Counted from the stretch's first letter, positions 5,928 to 15,177 are shown. The stretch: 45,435 nt of DNA from Caryophanales bacterium (GCA_021621525.1 JAJVUU010000007.1:1-45435), one strand, 5' to 3'. The notes: generated by a model from the letters alone, not told the origin. Made by a program: numbers and translations.

Positions 5928-8498
5928 TTAATCTTCGATTCCTTTTAGAAGGATGCTCTTCTTCGACGTTGACAGAATTCCTTTCATGAAGAAGCAATAG
6001 CCCGGCAAGGCCAGGATGAAGTAGATGGCCATGGTGATTAGGCAGGACTTCTGAGTGATGAATTCCTTGACGCAGTCAGCGTTCCATGGACGGAAGAACT
6101 GATTCATGAATTCCGAGTGGAGGAAGTTTCCATCCGGACTGTGGAACATGGAGAAGGTGGATGCCTTTCCTCCGATGTAGCTTGTCGGAGACATCATGCT
6201 TAGGAGGATGGCTGAAATCAGAGAAAGAAGGATGACAAGCTTTCGATAGTTTGTGAAAGGAATCGACATGGAAATCAATACGATGAAACCGGAGGCAAAG
6301 GCAAGAAGAGAAATCATCGTCGATACGTTTCCATCATCGATGATGACTGGCCTTTGGAATGCTTTCGGAATCTGATTGAGGAGAATCGGAACAAGGACCG
6401 CCAAAACCATGAAGGTACCTGATAATATGGCCCTGGGGAAGACGTTTTTCCGGAAGGAACCTTCAATCGGTTTTTTGGTGGATTCCAGAGAGAGGAGGAA
6501 ACCAGCCAAAGCGATGATGCTTGTCTGCATGAGATAGAGGTTTTCGACGCCGAACCACATCTGACCTCTCTTGAAGGGGATGAGGAGGATGGACAATAGG
6601 GCGATGGCAATCGTCTTCATCAAGAAGAGGGATGCCGTCCTTTCGATGTTGTTGACGACTCTTCTTCCTTGGCGGACGACATCCTTCAGATGGGAAAAGT
6701 CATTGTCTAGCAAAACGACATCGCAGACGGATTTGGCAGCCTGGGTTGCCTTTGCGAAGGTGATGGATGCGTTTGCCTTTCTCAAGGCCAGGATATCGTT
6801 GACTCCGTCTCCGGTCATGGCTACCTTTTTCCCTGATGCCTGGAGAGCTTCGACGATGGCTTTCTTCTGTTCGGGCGTCGTTCTGGCAAAGAGGGTATAC
6901 TCATGTGCCAGGGATGGAATCTCCTCCAAGGATACATTTTCCATGGAAATGCCTTTTTCAGCATTCCGGACATGACATTCTTTGGCTATCTTCGTCAGTG
7001 TAAGAAGGTTGTCACCTGAGATGATCTTACAGTCTACGTTGTTGTCGTAGAAGAAGTCGATGGTGTCGAAAGCAGAAGGCCTGATGTTGTCCTTCAGCAA
7101 TAGGAGGGCGATTGTCTTGTCATTGAAGGAGAGAGCCAAGACACGTTTTCCTTCCGATGCAGACCTTTGGAAATCAAGATAGGCTTTTTCGTCTTTTCCG
7201 ATGAGGTAATCCGGTGCACCGAGGGTGAGCCGACCTCCATCCATATAAACCAGGGATGAAGTCTTGGTTTTGGAAGAAAACGGGATGAATGATTGAAAGG
7301 CCACTTCTTTCTTTCTGTATGCTCCCTTGATTGCCATGGATGTCTGGTTGTCGTCTGTGGAGGCAAAGTTGAATTCCTCAAGATACCGGATGACATCATC
7401 CTTGGGGATATAGGAAAGGAGTGATTCGACTTTCATGCTTCCGTCGGTAAGTGTCCCGGTCTTGTCAAGACATATGGTATTGACCCGGGAGAGGTTTTCC
7501 AGTGAAAACAGTTCCTGTATCATCGTCTTCTTTTTGGCAAGGGATGTGATGGATACGGCAAGGGTGACGGATGTCATCAAGACAAGTCCGGTAGGAATGA
7601 TGCCGATGGCAAAGGCGCCCATGGTCAAGACAATCTTGGACCATGTCACCATGCTGGAAAGGGAATGAGTCATGTTGTCCGGCCATACGCTTGTATCATT
7701 ACCCCACTTGTTGACTTTATAGACGAGCGTTCCTACGACGATGAGGCAGACGAATATAAGGACGACGGCCATGATCTTGATGATGCCATAGATGTTTGTC
7801 ATCAACTCGGATTTGTGCCTGGAAAGCTGCTTGACCTGTTTTGAAAGCTGACAGGAATAAGTGTCATCTCCGACCTTCTCTGCTCTTGCATAGCATGAAC
7901 CTGTCATGATACTGCTTCCTGAAAAGATGGTGTCGCCTTTTCTTTTTTTGACATAATCGGATTCGCCAGTGAGAAGAGATTCGTCGACCTCTACCTCTCC
8001 TTCCAGGATGATGCTGTCACAGCATGCCTGGTTTCCTGCCTTCCATACAAGGATGTCATCTAAGACGACATCCTGGGAAGATATGGTACACTCCTTTGCT
8101 TCACGTATGACGGTTGCCTTGGACGTATTGACAATCTTGAGCTTCTTTAAGACGTGTCGGGAATGGATTTCCTGGTAGGAACCTATGCCGGAATTCAGAA
8201 GCATCGGTATCAAGAAGGTGAATTTTGAGAAGCCGAAGTATCTGTCGGCAATGTCCTTATATCCATGCGAATTGAGATAGATGACGAAGAAGAGAAATGT
8301 TGCAGCGATGGAAAGAAGAACAATGTTGAAGGAATTGAAGAAGTTGTCAAATAGAATCCGTGGGATGCTTTTCGTATTCTTGTCTTTGAAGGAGTTGTCG
8401 TATCCTTCCAGCTTTCTGGTTCGGACTGTCTGATCATCAAGTCCGGTATGGATATCAGCCTTAATTCGTTTTGGCTGTTTTTGCTTTGTTTTTTTCAT
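5928..8498 (-). CDS. CtpE-like cation-transporting P-type ATPase
   Basis: An 856-residue P-type ATPase of the inner membrane. Visible motifs are TGES in the actuator domain (177-180), the phosphorylation motif DKTGTLT with D345, the hinge MTGDGVND near 560, and about ten membrane segments, with the usual pairs before and after each cytosolic loop and a six-helix C-terminus. The LLDNDFSHLKDVVRQGRRVVNNIERTASLF segment is typical of the CtpE/Exp7 group, which moves calcium or related divalent cations. The M4 ion-site motif reads IPTGL (301-305) where this group and the calcium pumps usually have PEGL. No classical ribosome binding site precedes ATG 8498; an extended -10 sits immediately upstream. 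Confidence 0.88.
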   Translation of the reverse strand: MKKTKQKQPKRIKADIHTGLDDQTVRTRKLEGYDNSFKDKNTKSIPRILFDNFFNSFNIVLLSIAATFLFFVIYLNSHGYKDIADRYFGFSKFTFLIPMLLNSGIGSYQEIHSRHVLKKLKIVNTSKATVIREAKECTISSQDVVLDDILVWKAGNQACCDSIILEGEVEVDESLLTGESDYVKKRKGDTIFSGSSIMTGSCYARAEKVGDDTYSCQLSKQVKQLSRHKSELMTNIYGIIKIMAVVLIFVCLIVVGTLVYKVNKWGNDTSVWPDNMTHSLSSMVTWSKIVLTMGAFAIGIIPTGLVLMTSVTLAVSITSLAKKKTMIQELFSLENLSRVNTICLDKTGTLTDGSMKVESLLSYIPKDDVIRYLEEFNFASTDDNQTSMAIKGAYRKKEVAFQSFIPFSSKTKTSSLVYMDGGRLTLGAPDYLIGKDEKAYLDFQRSASEGKRVLALSFNDKTIALLLLKDNIRPSAFDTIDFFYDNNVDCKIISGDNLLTLTKIAKECHVRNAEKGISMENVSLEEIPSLAHEYTLFARTTPEQKKAIVEALQASGKKVAMTGDGVNDILALRKANASITFAKATQAAKSVCDVVLLDNDFSHLKDVVRQGRRVVNNIERTASLFLMKTIAIALLSILLIPFKRGQMWFGVENLYLMQTSIIALAGFLLSLESTKKPIEGSFRKNVFPRAILSGTFMVLAVLVPILLNQIPKAFQRPVIIDDGNVSTMISLLAFASGFIVLISMSIPFTNYRKLVILLSLISAILLSMMSPTSYIGGKASTFSMFHSPDGNFLHSEFMNQFFRPWNADCVKEFITQKSCLITMAIYFILALPGYCFFMKGILSTSKKSILLKGIED

Positions 8499-8504
8499 GG
8501 ATTG

Positions 8505-8513
8505 ATTATCTCA
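8505..8513 (-). promoter_or_regulatory. Extended -10 abutting the ATPase start codon
   Basis: On the minus strand TGAGATAAT (TG plus GATAAT) ends 6 bases before ATG 8498, so the predicted transcription start coincides with the start codon. TTGTTT lies 15 bases further upstream as a poor -35. Confidence 0.45.
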
Positions 8514-8532
8514 TTTTTATAGGCAAAACAAA

Positions 8533-8556
8533 AGACCAAGCTGATCAGCTTGGTCT
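8533..8556 (-). terminator. Terminator of the sugar-binding lipoprotein gene
   Basis: A perfect 24-base palindrome (arms 8533-8544 and 8545-8556; stem of nine pairs with TGATCA as loop) is followed on the minus strand by TTTTGTTTT. Confidence 0.9.
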
Positions 8557-8578
8557 AAAAGGGGATAGCTATTGAAGT

Positions 8579-10003
8579 TTAGAGAGTGCCGTTGGCAGTA
8601 TCGTTGAAGGTGACTTCAGGATGCTTTTCAAGGACCTTGGTCTTGAAGGCGGCATAGGCTGCAGCATAGTCGACGGTGCCGGCAAAGTAGTCACGCATGG
8701 CAGACTGCAACTGTTCGTTGCAAGCCTGGTCATAGGCAGACATGGCAGCGAGTCTGATGTTTGCAGCAGCGCTGGTGAAGAGTTTGATGTGGTTCTGACC
8801 ACCGAGGAAGGAAGAACCGAAGGTCTTGTCATTGGCGATTTCGTTCATGGCAGCCTTGTTGTTGGTGTAGTCCTGAGTATCTGTGGTGATTTTCTTGGCA
8901 ATGGTCTTGTCGCAGGTCAGCTTGAGCATGATGTCCTTGACATCATCCTTGTTGTCGGTTCCCTGGGCTGCGCAGATCCAGGTTCCGCCCCAATAGTAGG
9001 AAGCTGGACCTTGGCAGACTCTGTATTTGCCATAGAGACCGTTTCCGAGCTTCTGTTCACCATTTGCATCGGCAAGAGAGTTGCCGGCAAGAGTGAAGTT
9101 GATGCCCCAGGTAGAATAGAAGAAGCCTAAAACACTTCCAGTAGGACCCTGATCCTTGGCCCAGTTGTCATCCCAGAGTTTGCTGGTTCCGCAATAGCCC
9201 TTGGTAGCATAGTCCTTGGTATTCTTAATCCAATTCTTGATTTCAGAATCGATGGTGACTTTGCCGGAACTGTCGACCCAAGGATTCTTGGCATTGTTGG
9301 AATAAGTACGATAGGTATCATCATAACCGGAGACGATCTTGATGCCTTTTTCCTTTGCGGATGCGGCAACCGCATTGAACTTGGCCCAATCGCTCATCTT
9401 GGCCTGGACGAAATCAGATTGGTCCTGGGTTTTCTTAGCCTTGACTTCGGCGGAATCGCTTTCGCTCGGATCGGCTGGATAATCGGACCAAATCTGTGCA
9501 GCATAATCGGATCTGAAGGCATAAAGACCAGGAGTGGCCTGCCAGGAAAGACCCTTGAGGGCACCGGAGCTGGAAGTGGCGATGGTCTTGGTATAATCAT
9601 ACATCTGGGCAGTATCGGAATCGGTGATGCCGAGGTCCTTGACATCCATGGTGGCGTCAGTGTTGACATACTTCAAGGCATAGTCGGCTTCGATGAGGAA
9701 GATATCAATCTTATCCTTGGCTGCGGCTGTGGATTGCTTTGCCAAAGCTGCATCAAGGGGAGTCTGATATCCGTTGTTGTCATTCGGATGGATGATGAAG
9801 TTGACGGTCTTGCCATTCTTCAAAGTGGTGGTATTGCCATCGACTTTGTCGACTTCCGGATAATAGGCATTGAATCTGCTCTGGAATTCATTGTTCCAGC
9901 ACCAGATGTTGATGATATTGCTGCCATCATCTCCACCGGAACAACTAGCCAGACCGGCCAACATACCGACAGCGCCTAAGAGAGAAATGACATTACGTTT
10001 CAT
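8579..10003 (-). CDS. Sugar ABC transporter substrate-binding lipoprotein
   Basis: An extracellular solute-binding protein of family 1, 474 residues, anchored by a lipoprotein signal peptide (lipobox LASC, cysteine 22). The mature part begins with NIINIWCWNNEFQSRF, the usual first strand of such proteins, and is rich in aromatic residues expected to stack on sugars. GGAGGT precedes ATG 10003. It is divergent from a cellobiose phosphorylase gene that is followed by the ATPase and both permeases. It therefore most likely delivers cello-oligosaccharides to that transporter, but the ligand is inferred. It is transcribed separately and ended by its own strong terminator, which fits the need for excess binding protein. 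Confidence 0.9.
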   Translation of the reverse strand: MKRNVISLLGAVGMLAGLASCSGGDDGSNIINIWCWNNEFQSRFNAYYPEVDKVDGNTTTLKNGKTVNFIIHPNDNNGYQTPLDAALAKQSTAAAKDKIDIFLIEADYALKYVNTDATMDVKDLGITDSDTAQMYDYTKTIATSSSGALKGLSWQATPGLYAFRSDYAAQIWSDYPADPSESDSAEVKAKKTQDQSDFVQAKMSDWAKFNAVAASAKEKGIKIVSGYDDTYRTYSNNAKNPWVDSSGKVTIDSEIKNWIKNTKDYATKGYCGTSKLWDDNWAKDQGPTGSVLGFFYSTWGINFTLAGNSLADANGEQKLGNGLYGKYRVCQGPASYYWGGTWICAAQGTDNKDDVKDIMLKLTCDKTIAKKITTDTQDYTNNKAAMNEIANDKTFGSSFLGGQNHIKLFTSAAANIRLAAMSAYDQACNEQLQSAMRDYFAGTVDYAAAYAAFKTKVLEKHPEVTFNDTANGTL

Positions 10004-10255
10004 TGATTTTACCTCCGTTTGTTTTTCTCTATATCGGATACATCGATTCAGGATTTCTGGTCCTGGTTACAATCCTGCGGTGAATCGATATCTATCGCAG
10101 ATTGTAAGAGCTTTCGTAATCGATTTCGCCAACATTGTATTCCTGATATTTTGAATTGTCAAGCGAAAAAAGAAAATTCGATATTTTTTGTGCCATGGAA
10201 ATAAGAATTTATTCTTATTTAGGTCAAGAAAACGATTAAAAAATTTTTTTTGTTG

Positions 10256-10283
10256 TTGATTTTTTTGTCCGAAGAATTATACT
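10256..10283 (+). promoter_or_regulatory. Promoter of the cellobiose phosphorylase operon
   Basis: TTGATT (10256-10261), a 16-base spacer and TATACT (10278-10283). The expected start near 10290 falls at the edge of the following palindrome, consistent with repression. Confidence 0.6.
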
Positions 10284-10291
10284 AAATGCAA

Positions 10292-10309
10292 GAAATCGAA
10301 AACGATTTC
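10292..10309. promoter_or_regulatory. Candidate LacI-family operator
   Basis: GAAATCG-AAAA-CGATTTC is a perfect inverted repeat covering the expected transcription start of the phosphorylase operon. The LacI-family gene at 16135-17136 is the obvious local candidate to bind it. Confidence 0.55.
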
Positions 10310-10363
10310 GGTCAATATTGAAGGAATAAATTCAAAAAAGCCTTCAAGAAATGGAGAAAAATC

Positions 10364-12790
10364 ATGAAATTCGGACATTTTGATGATGATAATAAGGAAT
10401 ATGTCATTGAAACCCCTCACACTCCTCTTCCATGGATCGATTATCTTGGAGTCGATGACTTCCATAGCCTTATCTCCAATACCTTGGGTGGCTATTCCTT
10501 CTACAAGGATGCCAAGCTCAGAAGACTGACCAGATATCGTTACAACAATGTTCCAAGGGATATCTCCGGAAGGTTCTATTATATCAAGGATGGGAACACT
10601 GTCTTCAACATCGGCTATCTTCCCTGCAAGACTCCACTGGATTTCTATGAATGCAGACACGGATTGTCTTATTCCATCTTCAAAGCGAAGAAAAACGGAA
10701 TCTCTGCCGTTCTGACGGCTTTCGTCCCTCTTAAGGATGCCTGTGAAATCAACAAGATCGAACTGACGAATGAAGGCGATGAGGAAAAGACTCTCTCTTT
10801 ATATGGAGTCGTCGAATTTTGTCTTTACAACGCCGTCGATGACAGCAACAACTATCAGCGTAATCTCAACCTGGCCCAGGTAGAAATCGATTCGAACACC
10901 ATCTTCCATAAGACGGAATACCGTGAGAGAAGAAATCATTACTGCTTCTTCCACAGCTCCATGGAGCATGACGGATTTGATACGGACAGAAATATATTCC
11001 TTGGATTGGAAAATGGATTTGATGCACCTAAGGCCGTCATGGAGGGAACCTCCTATGATTCCAGGGTTTCCGATTGCTATCCGATTGCATCTCACCAGAT
11101 TAACATCACTTTGAAACCGAAGGAAAAGAAGACGATTGTCTTCATGCTCGGCTATGTCGAGAACAAGCCGGAGGAAAAATTTGAAGAGGACGGATCGATC
11201 AACAAGAAGAAGGCATATGAGCTGATTGAAAAATATGATGACATAAAGAATGTCGATAAGGCGTTTCTCGATCTCAAGGATTATTGGAAGTCGCTTCTCT
11301 CCCGTTTCCATGCCGAAACAGGGGATGCCGATTTCGATAGGATGGCAAACATCTGGAACCAATATCAGTGCATGGTCACCTATATGATGTCCAGAAGCGC
11401 TTCTTATTTCGAGACTGGAACAGGACGTGGAATGGGATTCCGTGATTCCTGCCAGGACCTTCTTGGCTTTGTCCATATGATTCCTGAAAAGGCTAGAGAA
11501 AGAATCATTGACATTGCTTCCATTCAGTTTGAAGATGGTTCAACCTATCATCAGTATCAGCCTCTTACCAAGCGTGGCAATGCTGATATCGGAAGTGGAT
11601 TCAACGATGATCCTTTGTGGCTTGTCGCAGCGACCTGCCAATACATCAAGGAAAGCGGAGATACAAGCATCCTGGATGAGATGGTCCCCTTTGACAACAA
11701 GCCGGGAAGCGAGAAGACCTTATACGAACATCTTCTCATCTCCTTGAATCATACGATTGAGAACCTCGGCCCGCACGGGCTTCCGCTCATCGGGAGAGCT
11801 GACTGGAACGATTGCTTGAATCTCAACTGTTTTTCTCTTACTGATGGTGAATCCTTCCAGACGGTGGAGAACAACGACACCCATAAGGCGGAATCTGTGT
11901 TCATCGCAGGAATGTTCGTCAAATACGGAAAGGAATTTGCAGAGCTTTGCAGATTCCTTTCGAAAGACAAAGATGCCGAGCATATCCTTGAATACGTCAA
12001 GAAGATTGAAGATAATACTATTCTGTATGGATTCGATTATGACGGTGGATACTTTATCCGAGCCTATGACGCCTATTCCAGGGAAGTCGGATCTTCCAGA
12101 TGCAAGGAAGGAAAGATTTATATCGAACCTCAGGGCTTCTGCTCCCTTGCAGGCATAGGAGAAGAAAAAGGACTTCCCAAGAAAGCTGTGACGAATTCCT
12201 TGAAATATCTGCTAGACGATTATGGATGTGAGATCCTCTATCCTCCTTATTCGAAATACTATCCGGAATATGGTGAGATTTCATCGTATCCGGAAGGGAC
12301 CAAGGAGAACGGATCGGTCTTCAATCACAACAATCCATGGCTGACCTGCGCATTATGTGAGGAAGGAATGGCTGAGGAAGCATTTGACCTCTATAAGAGG
12401 AATGCCCCAAGCTATATCGAAGATAAGTCCGACATCCATCAGACGGAACCTTATGTCTATTCCCAGATGATTGCCGGAAGATTCAATCCGCATTACGGGA
12501 GAGCAAAGAATTCATGGCTGACGGGAGGTGCAAGCTGGTCCTTCGTCGCATTGAGCGAATATATTCTTGGCATCCGTGCCGATTATGACGGGCTTCTTGT
12601 CAAACCCTGCCTGCCTAAGGAGATGAAGGAAGTGAAGGTGACCAGAATCTTCCGCGGAAAGGAATTCCATATCACGGTCCATAACACCGGAAAGAAGAAG
12701 GAATATCTTCTCAACGGAAGAAAGTTCGAGGATGGTCTAGTGAAGATTGCTGAATGTCGGGATGTCAATACGGTGGAAATCACACTTTAG
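10364..12790 (+). CDS. GH94 cellobiose phosphorylase
   Basis: An 808-residue cytosolic inverting phosphorylase, expected to split cellobiose with phosphate into glucose 1-phosphate and glucose. The N-terminal segments FGHFDDDNKEYVI, TPLPWIDYLG and GGYSFYKDAKLRRLTRYRYNN are characteristic of GH94 cellobiose phosphorylases rather than chitobiose or cellodextrin enzymes, and the length is right (about 810). The catalytic region RADWNDCLN is at residues 479-487, with D483 the probable general acid. GASWSF near the C-terminus is the usual phosphate-site neighbourhood. TGGAGA precedes ATG 10364. It is first gene of an operon with the sugar ABC transporter, so uptake and phosphorolysis are coupled. 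Confidence 0.92.
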   Translation: MKFGHFDDDNKEYVIETPHTPLPWIDYLGVDDFHSLISNTLGGYSFYKDAKLRRLTRYRYNNVPRDISGRFYYIKDGNTVFNIGYLPCKTPLDFYECRHGLSYSIFKAKKNGISAVLTAFVPLKDACEINKIELTNEGDEEKTLSLYGVVEFCLYNAVDDSNNYQRNLNLAQVEIDSNTIFHKTEYRERRNHYCFFHSSMEHDGFDTDRNIFLGLENGFDAPKAVMEGTSYDSRVSDCYPIASHQINITLKPKEKKTIVFMLGYVENKPEEKFEEDGSINKKKAYELIEKYDDIKNVDKAFLDLKDYWKSLLSRFHAETGDADFDRMANIWNQYQCMVTYMMSRSASYFETGTGRGMGFRDSCQDLLGFVHMIPEKARERIIDIASIQFEDGSTYHQYQPLTKRGNADIGSGFNDDPLWLVAATCQYIKESGDTSILDEMVPFDNKPGSEKTLYEHLLISLNHTIENLGPHGLPLIGRADWNDCLNLNCFSLTDGESFQTVENNDTHKAESVFIAGMFVKYGKEFAELCRFLSKDKDAEHILEYVKKIEDNTILYGFDYDGGYFIRAYDAYSREVGSSRCKEGKIYIEPQGFCSLAGIGEEKGLPKKAVTNSLKYLLDDYGCEILYPPYSKYYPEYGEISSYPEGTKENGSVFNHNNPWLTCALCEEGMAEEAFDLYKRNAPSYIEDKSDIHQTEPYVYSQMIAGRFNPHYGRAKNSWLTGGASWSFVALSEYILGIRADYDGLLVKPCLPKEMKEVKVTRIFRGKEFHITVHNTGKKKEYLLNGRKFEDGLVKIAECRDVNTVEITL

Positions 12791-12802
12791 GAGGAGAACA
12801 CC

Positions 12803-14047
12803 ATGGCTGAAGAAAAGAAGGGATTGAAGAATCCGATTCGCAATTACATCGACAAAAAGAAGAGGGAAAAAGAAGAAAAGGCCTTAGGCAAGAAGCTTCA
12901 GGAAGAAGCCAAGGCCAAGGATGCTGCACTTCCCAAGGAAGCTCCGGAAGGTGTCTATGTATCCCTGCAGAACATTAACAAAATCTATGACAACGGCTTC
13001 CATGCCGTCCATGATTTCAGCATCGATATCAATCAGCATGAATTCATCGTCTTTGTCGGTCCTTCCGGATGTGGTAAGTCCACGACCCTAAGAATGGTAG
13101 CCGGACTTGAAGATATCTCCGGAGGAAACCTGTTCATCGATGGAGAATATATGAACGATGTCGCTCCGAAGGACAGAGGTATCGCCATGGTCTTCCAAAG
13201 CTATGCCCTTTATCCTCATATGACGGTCTATAACAACCTTGCCTATCCTCTGAAGATCATGTATCTGAACAAGGAAGAGATAGACAGACGTGTCATGGCA
13301 GCGGCAAAGATTCTTCAGATTGAGTCGCTTCTTGATAGAAAACCAAAGGCTTTGTCAGGTGGCCAGAGACAGCGTGTTGCCTTAGGACGTGCCATCGTAA
13401 AGCATGCAAAAGTCCTTTTGATGGACGAACCACTGTCCAACCTCGATGCCAAGCTGAGAGTCCAGATGAGATCGGAAATCGTCTCTCTCCACCGCAAGCT
13501 GAATGCTACGACAATCTATGTCACCCATGACCAGACGGAAGCCATGACCATGGCAAGCAGGATCGTCATCATGAAGGATGGCTATGTCCAGCAGATCGGT
13601 ACCCCGATTGAAGTCTTCAATCATCCGGTCAACAAGTTCGTCGCCGGTTTCATCGGCTCTCCGAGCATGAACTTCTTCAATGTCACATACCAGGATGGTG
13701 TCGTCACCTTCCAGGATGGCCATAGACTTACCATTCCGGAGGATCTGATCCGTGGCAGGAACATCCCCGAGAAAGTCATCCTCGGCCTTCGTCCGGAGAA
13801 CATCCACAATGCAAGTGGATCACATGGAGTCGAGCATCCGGAAGCCAATTTCGAAGTCAATGTCAGGCTTGCCGAACTTCTTGGCAACGAGTACTACATA
13901 CATGCCGATTTCGGTGGAATCGACATGGTCGCCAGATTCCCGAGCGATCATCATATCGACAGCGGGGATGTCGTCACGGTCAATCTGAATCCAAGAAGAG
14001 TCCATCTCTTCGATCCGAGTACGAAGGAAGAAGTCGCCATCTTCTAG
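12803..14047 (+). CDS. MsmX/UgpC-type sugar ABC ATPase
   Basis: An ATPase that powers carbohydrate importers, 414 residues. It has Walker A GPSGCGKST, Q-loop FQSYALYPHM, signature LSGGQRQRVALGRAI, Walker B LLMDEPLSNLDA, the H-loop YVTHDQTEAMTMA and a C-terminal TOBE domain (LGLRPENI). Family members usually have about 365-375 residues; this one carries about 50 extra N-terminal residues, almost all Lys, Glu and Ala, before the typical VSLQNINKIYDNG start. AGGAGG precedes ATG 12803. It lies 12 bases after the phosphorylase gene and 10 before the permease gene. Confidence 0.95.
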   Translation: MAEEKKGLKNPIRNYIDKKKREKEEKALGKKLQEEAKAKDAALPKEAPEGVYVSLQNINKIYDNGFHAVHDFSIDINQHEFIVFVGPSGCGKSTTLRMVAGLEDISGGNLFIDGEYMNDVAPKDRGIAMVFQSYALYPHMTVYNNLAYPLKIMYLNKEEIDRRVMAAAKILQIESLLDRKPKALSGGQRQRVALGRAIVKHAKVLLMDEPLSNLDAKLRVQMRSEIVSLHRKLNATTIYVTHDQTEAMTMASRIVIMKDGYVQQIGTPIEVFNHPVNKFVAGFIGSPSMNFFNVTYQDGVVTFQDGHRLTIPEDLIRGRNIPEKVILGLRPENIHNASGSHGVEHPEANFEVNVRLAELLGNEYYIHADFGGIDMVARFPSDHHIDSGDVVTVNLNPRRVHLFDPSTKEEVAIF

Positions 14048-14057
14048 GAGGTGTTCC

Positions 14058-15176
14058 ATGGAAAACATGAATCTGGAACCTCAGGAAAAAAAGACTGAGA
14101 TTGTCGGAGAGGACAATGTTGCCAATCTGAATTGGTACGGGAAATTCCTCCTCTCCTTGAAGCAGAAGATGGGGAAGAATACCAACAAGAAGCGCCACAA
14201 GATGGTATCTTATAGCAAATATGGATATATCTTCCTCATTCCGTTCTTTGTCGTCTTCATCATCTTCTCTTTGATTCCTCTGGGATTTACAATCTATAAT
14301 TCCTTCTTTGAATATTACTATAAACTAGGTATCGTCCAGGTCGGTCCGAACTTCATCGGTTTCGACAATTACGGAAAGCTTCTAAGCGATCCCAACTTCT
14401 GGAAGTATGCCGGAAATACGATGATCATATGGATTTTGGGTTTCATTCCGCAGATCATCGTCTCCCTTCTTCTGGCCATTTGGTTTACGGATGCCAGGCT
14501 GAAGCTGAAGTTTGCCAAGTTCTTCAAGGCTGTCATGTATATGCCTAACCTTGTCATGGCAAGTGCCTTCGGTCTTCTCTTCCTCATGCTCTTCAGCCAG
14601 TCCGGACCGGTGAACCAGATTCTCGGTGCCATGGGTGCTCCTATCATCAATTTCACGGATTCACCGTGGTGGACGAGAATGATCATCTCCTTCATCGACT
14701 TCCTCATGTGGTTTGGCAATACGACGATTCTATTGATGTCAGGCATCATGGGCATCGACGAATCCATCTTTGAATCCGCAAGATTGGATGGTTCCTCTTC
14801 CTGGAAGACATTCTGGCATATCACCTTCCCGCTTCTTCTTCCTATTTTTGTCTATGTCTTCATCACGTCTCTCATCGGAGGCATCCAGCTGTTCGATGTC
14901 GCTCAGATCTACACCAGCGCCAGCGGTGGTCCTCAGCAGGCCGGTAAGACCCTCATGATGTATCTCTACTCCCTCATCATGACATCCAAGAACTACGGAC
15001 TTGCCGGTGCCGTGTCCGTCATCCTCTTCATCCTTACGACCATCCTTTCCATCATCGTCTTCAAGGTCATGGTTCCTACCAACAATGTCCTCAAGCAGGA
15101 AGCCAAGGCCAGAAAGGCCAGGGAGAGATGGCTTCGTGACGCCAAGGCACAGACGTCCAGTGAAGGAGGCAGATAA
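14058..15176 (+). CDS. Sugar ABC permease, MalF type
   Basis: Integral membrane subunit, 372 residues. After about 55 charged cytosolic residues there are six membrane segments. The EAA loop that docks the ATPase is ESARLDGSSSWKTFWHITFPLLLP near residues 237-260. A basic C-terminal tail (ARKARERW) follows. AGGAGG precedes ATG 14058. With the next gene it forms the heterodimeric channel of the presumed cello-oligosaccharide importer. Confidence 0.93.
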   Translation: MENMNLEPQEKKTEIVGEDNVANLNWYGKFLLSLKQKMGKNTNKKRHKMVSYSKYGYIFLIPFFVVFIIFSLIPLGFTIYNSFFEYYYKLGIVQVGPNFIGFDNYGKLLSDPNFWKYAGNTMIIWILGFIPQIIVSLLLAIWFTDARLKLKFAKFFKAVMYMPNLVMASAFGLLFLMLFSQSGPVNQILGAMGAPIINFTDSPWWTRMIISFIDFLMWFGNTTILLMSGIMGIDESIFESARLDGSSSWKTFWHITFPLLLPIFVYVFITSLIGGIQLFDVAQIYTSASGGPQQAGKTLMMYLYSLIMTSKNYGLAGAVSVILFILTTILSIIVFKVMVPTNNVLKQEAKARKARERWLRDAKAQTSSEGGR

Positions 15177-15177
15177 T

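Larger units (their letters stand above)
10004..10363. promoter_or_regulatory. Divergent control region of the cellobiose module
   Basis: The 360 bases between the binding protein and phosphorylase genes contain no gene. They hold an inverted pair ATCGATTCA (10042-10050) / TGAATCGAT (10081-10089), an ATCGAT box at 10119-10124, a perfect 22-base palindrome at 10199-10220 (AAATAAGAAT-TT-ATTCTTATTT), an AAAACGATT box near 10229-10237, and the operator-like repeat at 10292-10309. The CG-centred boxes are of LacI-family type. Confidence 0.6.

Noticed and set aside
15001..15177. Longer MalG-type permease starting at 15001
   Set aside because: The extension is the out-of-frame shadow of the MalF-type gene; ATG 15178 has GAAGGAGG and gives the normal length.
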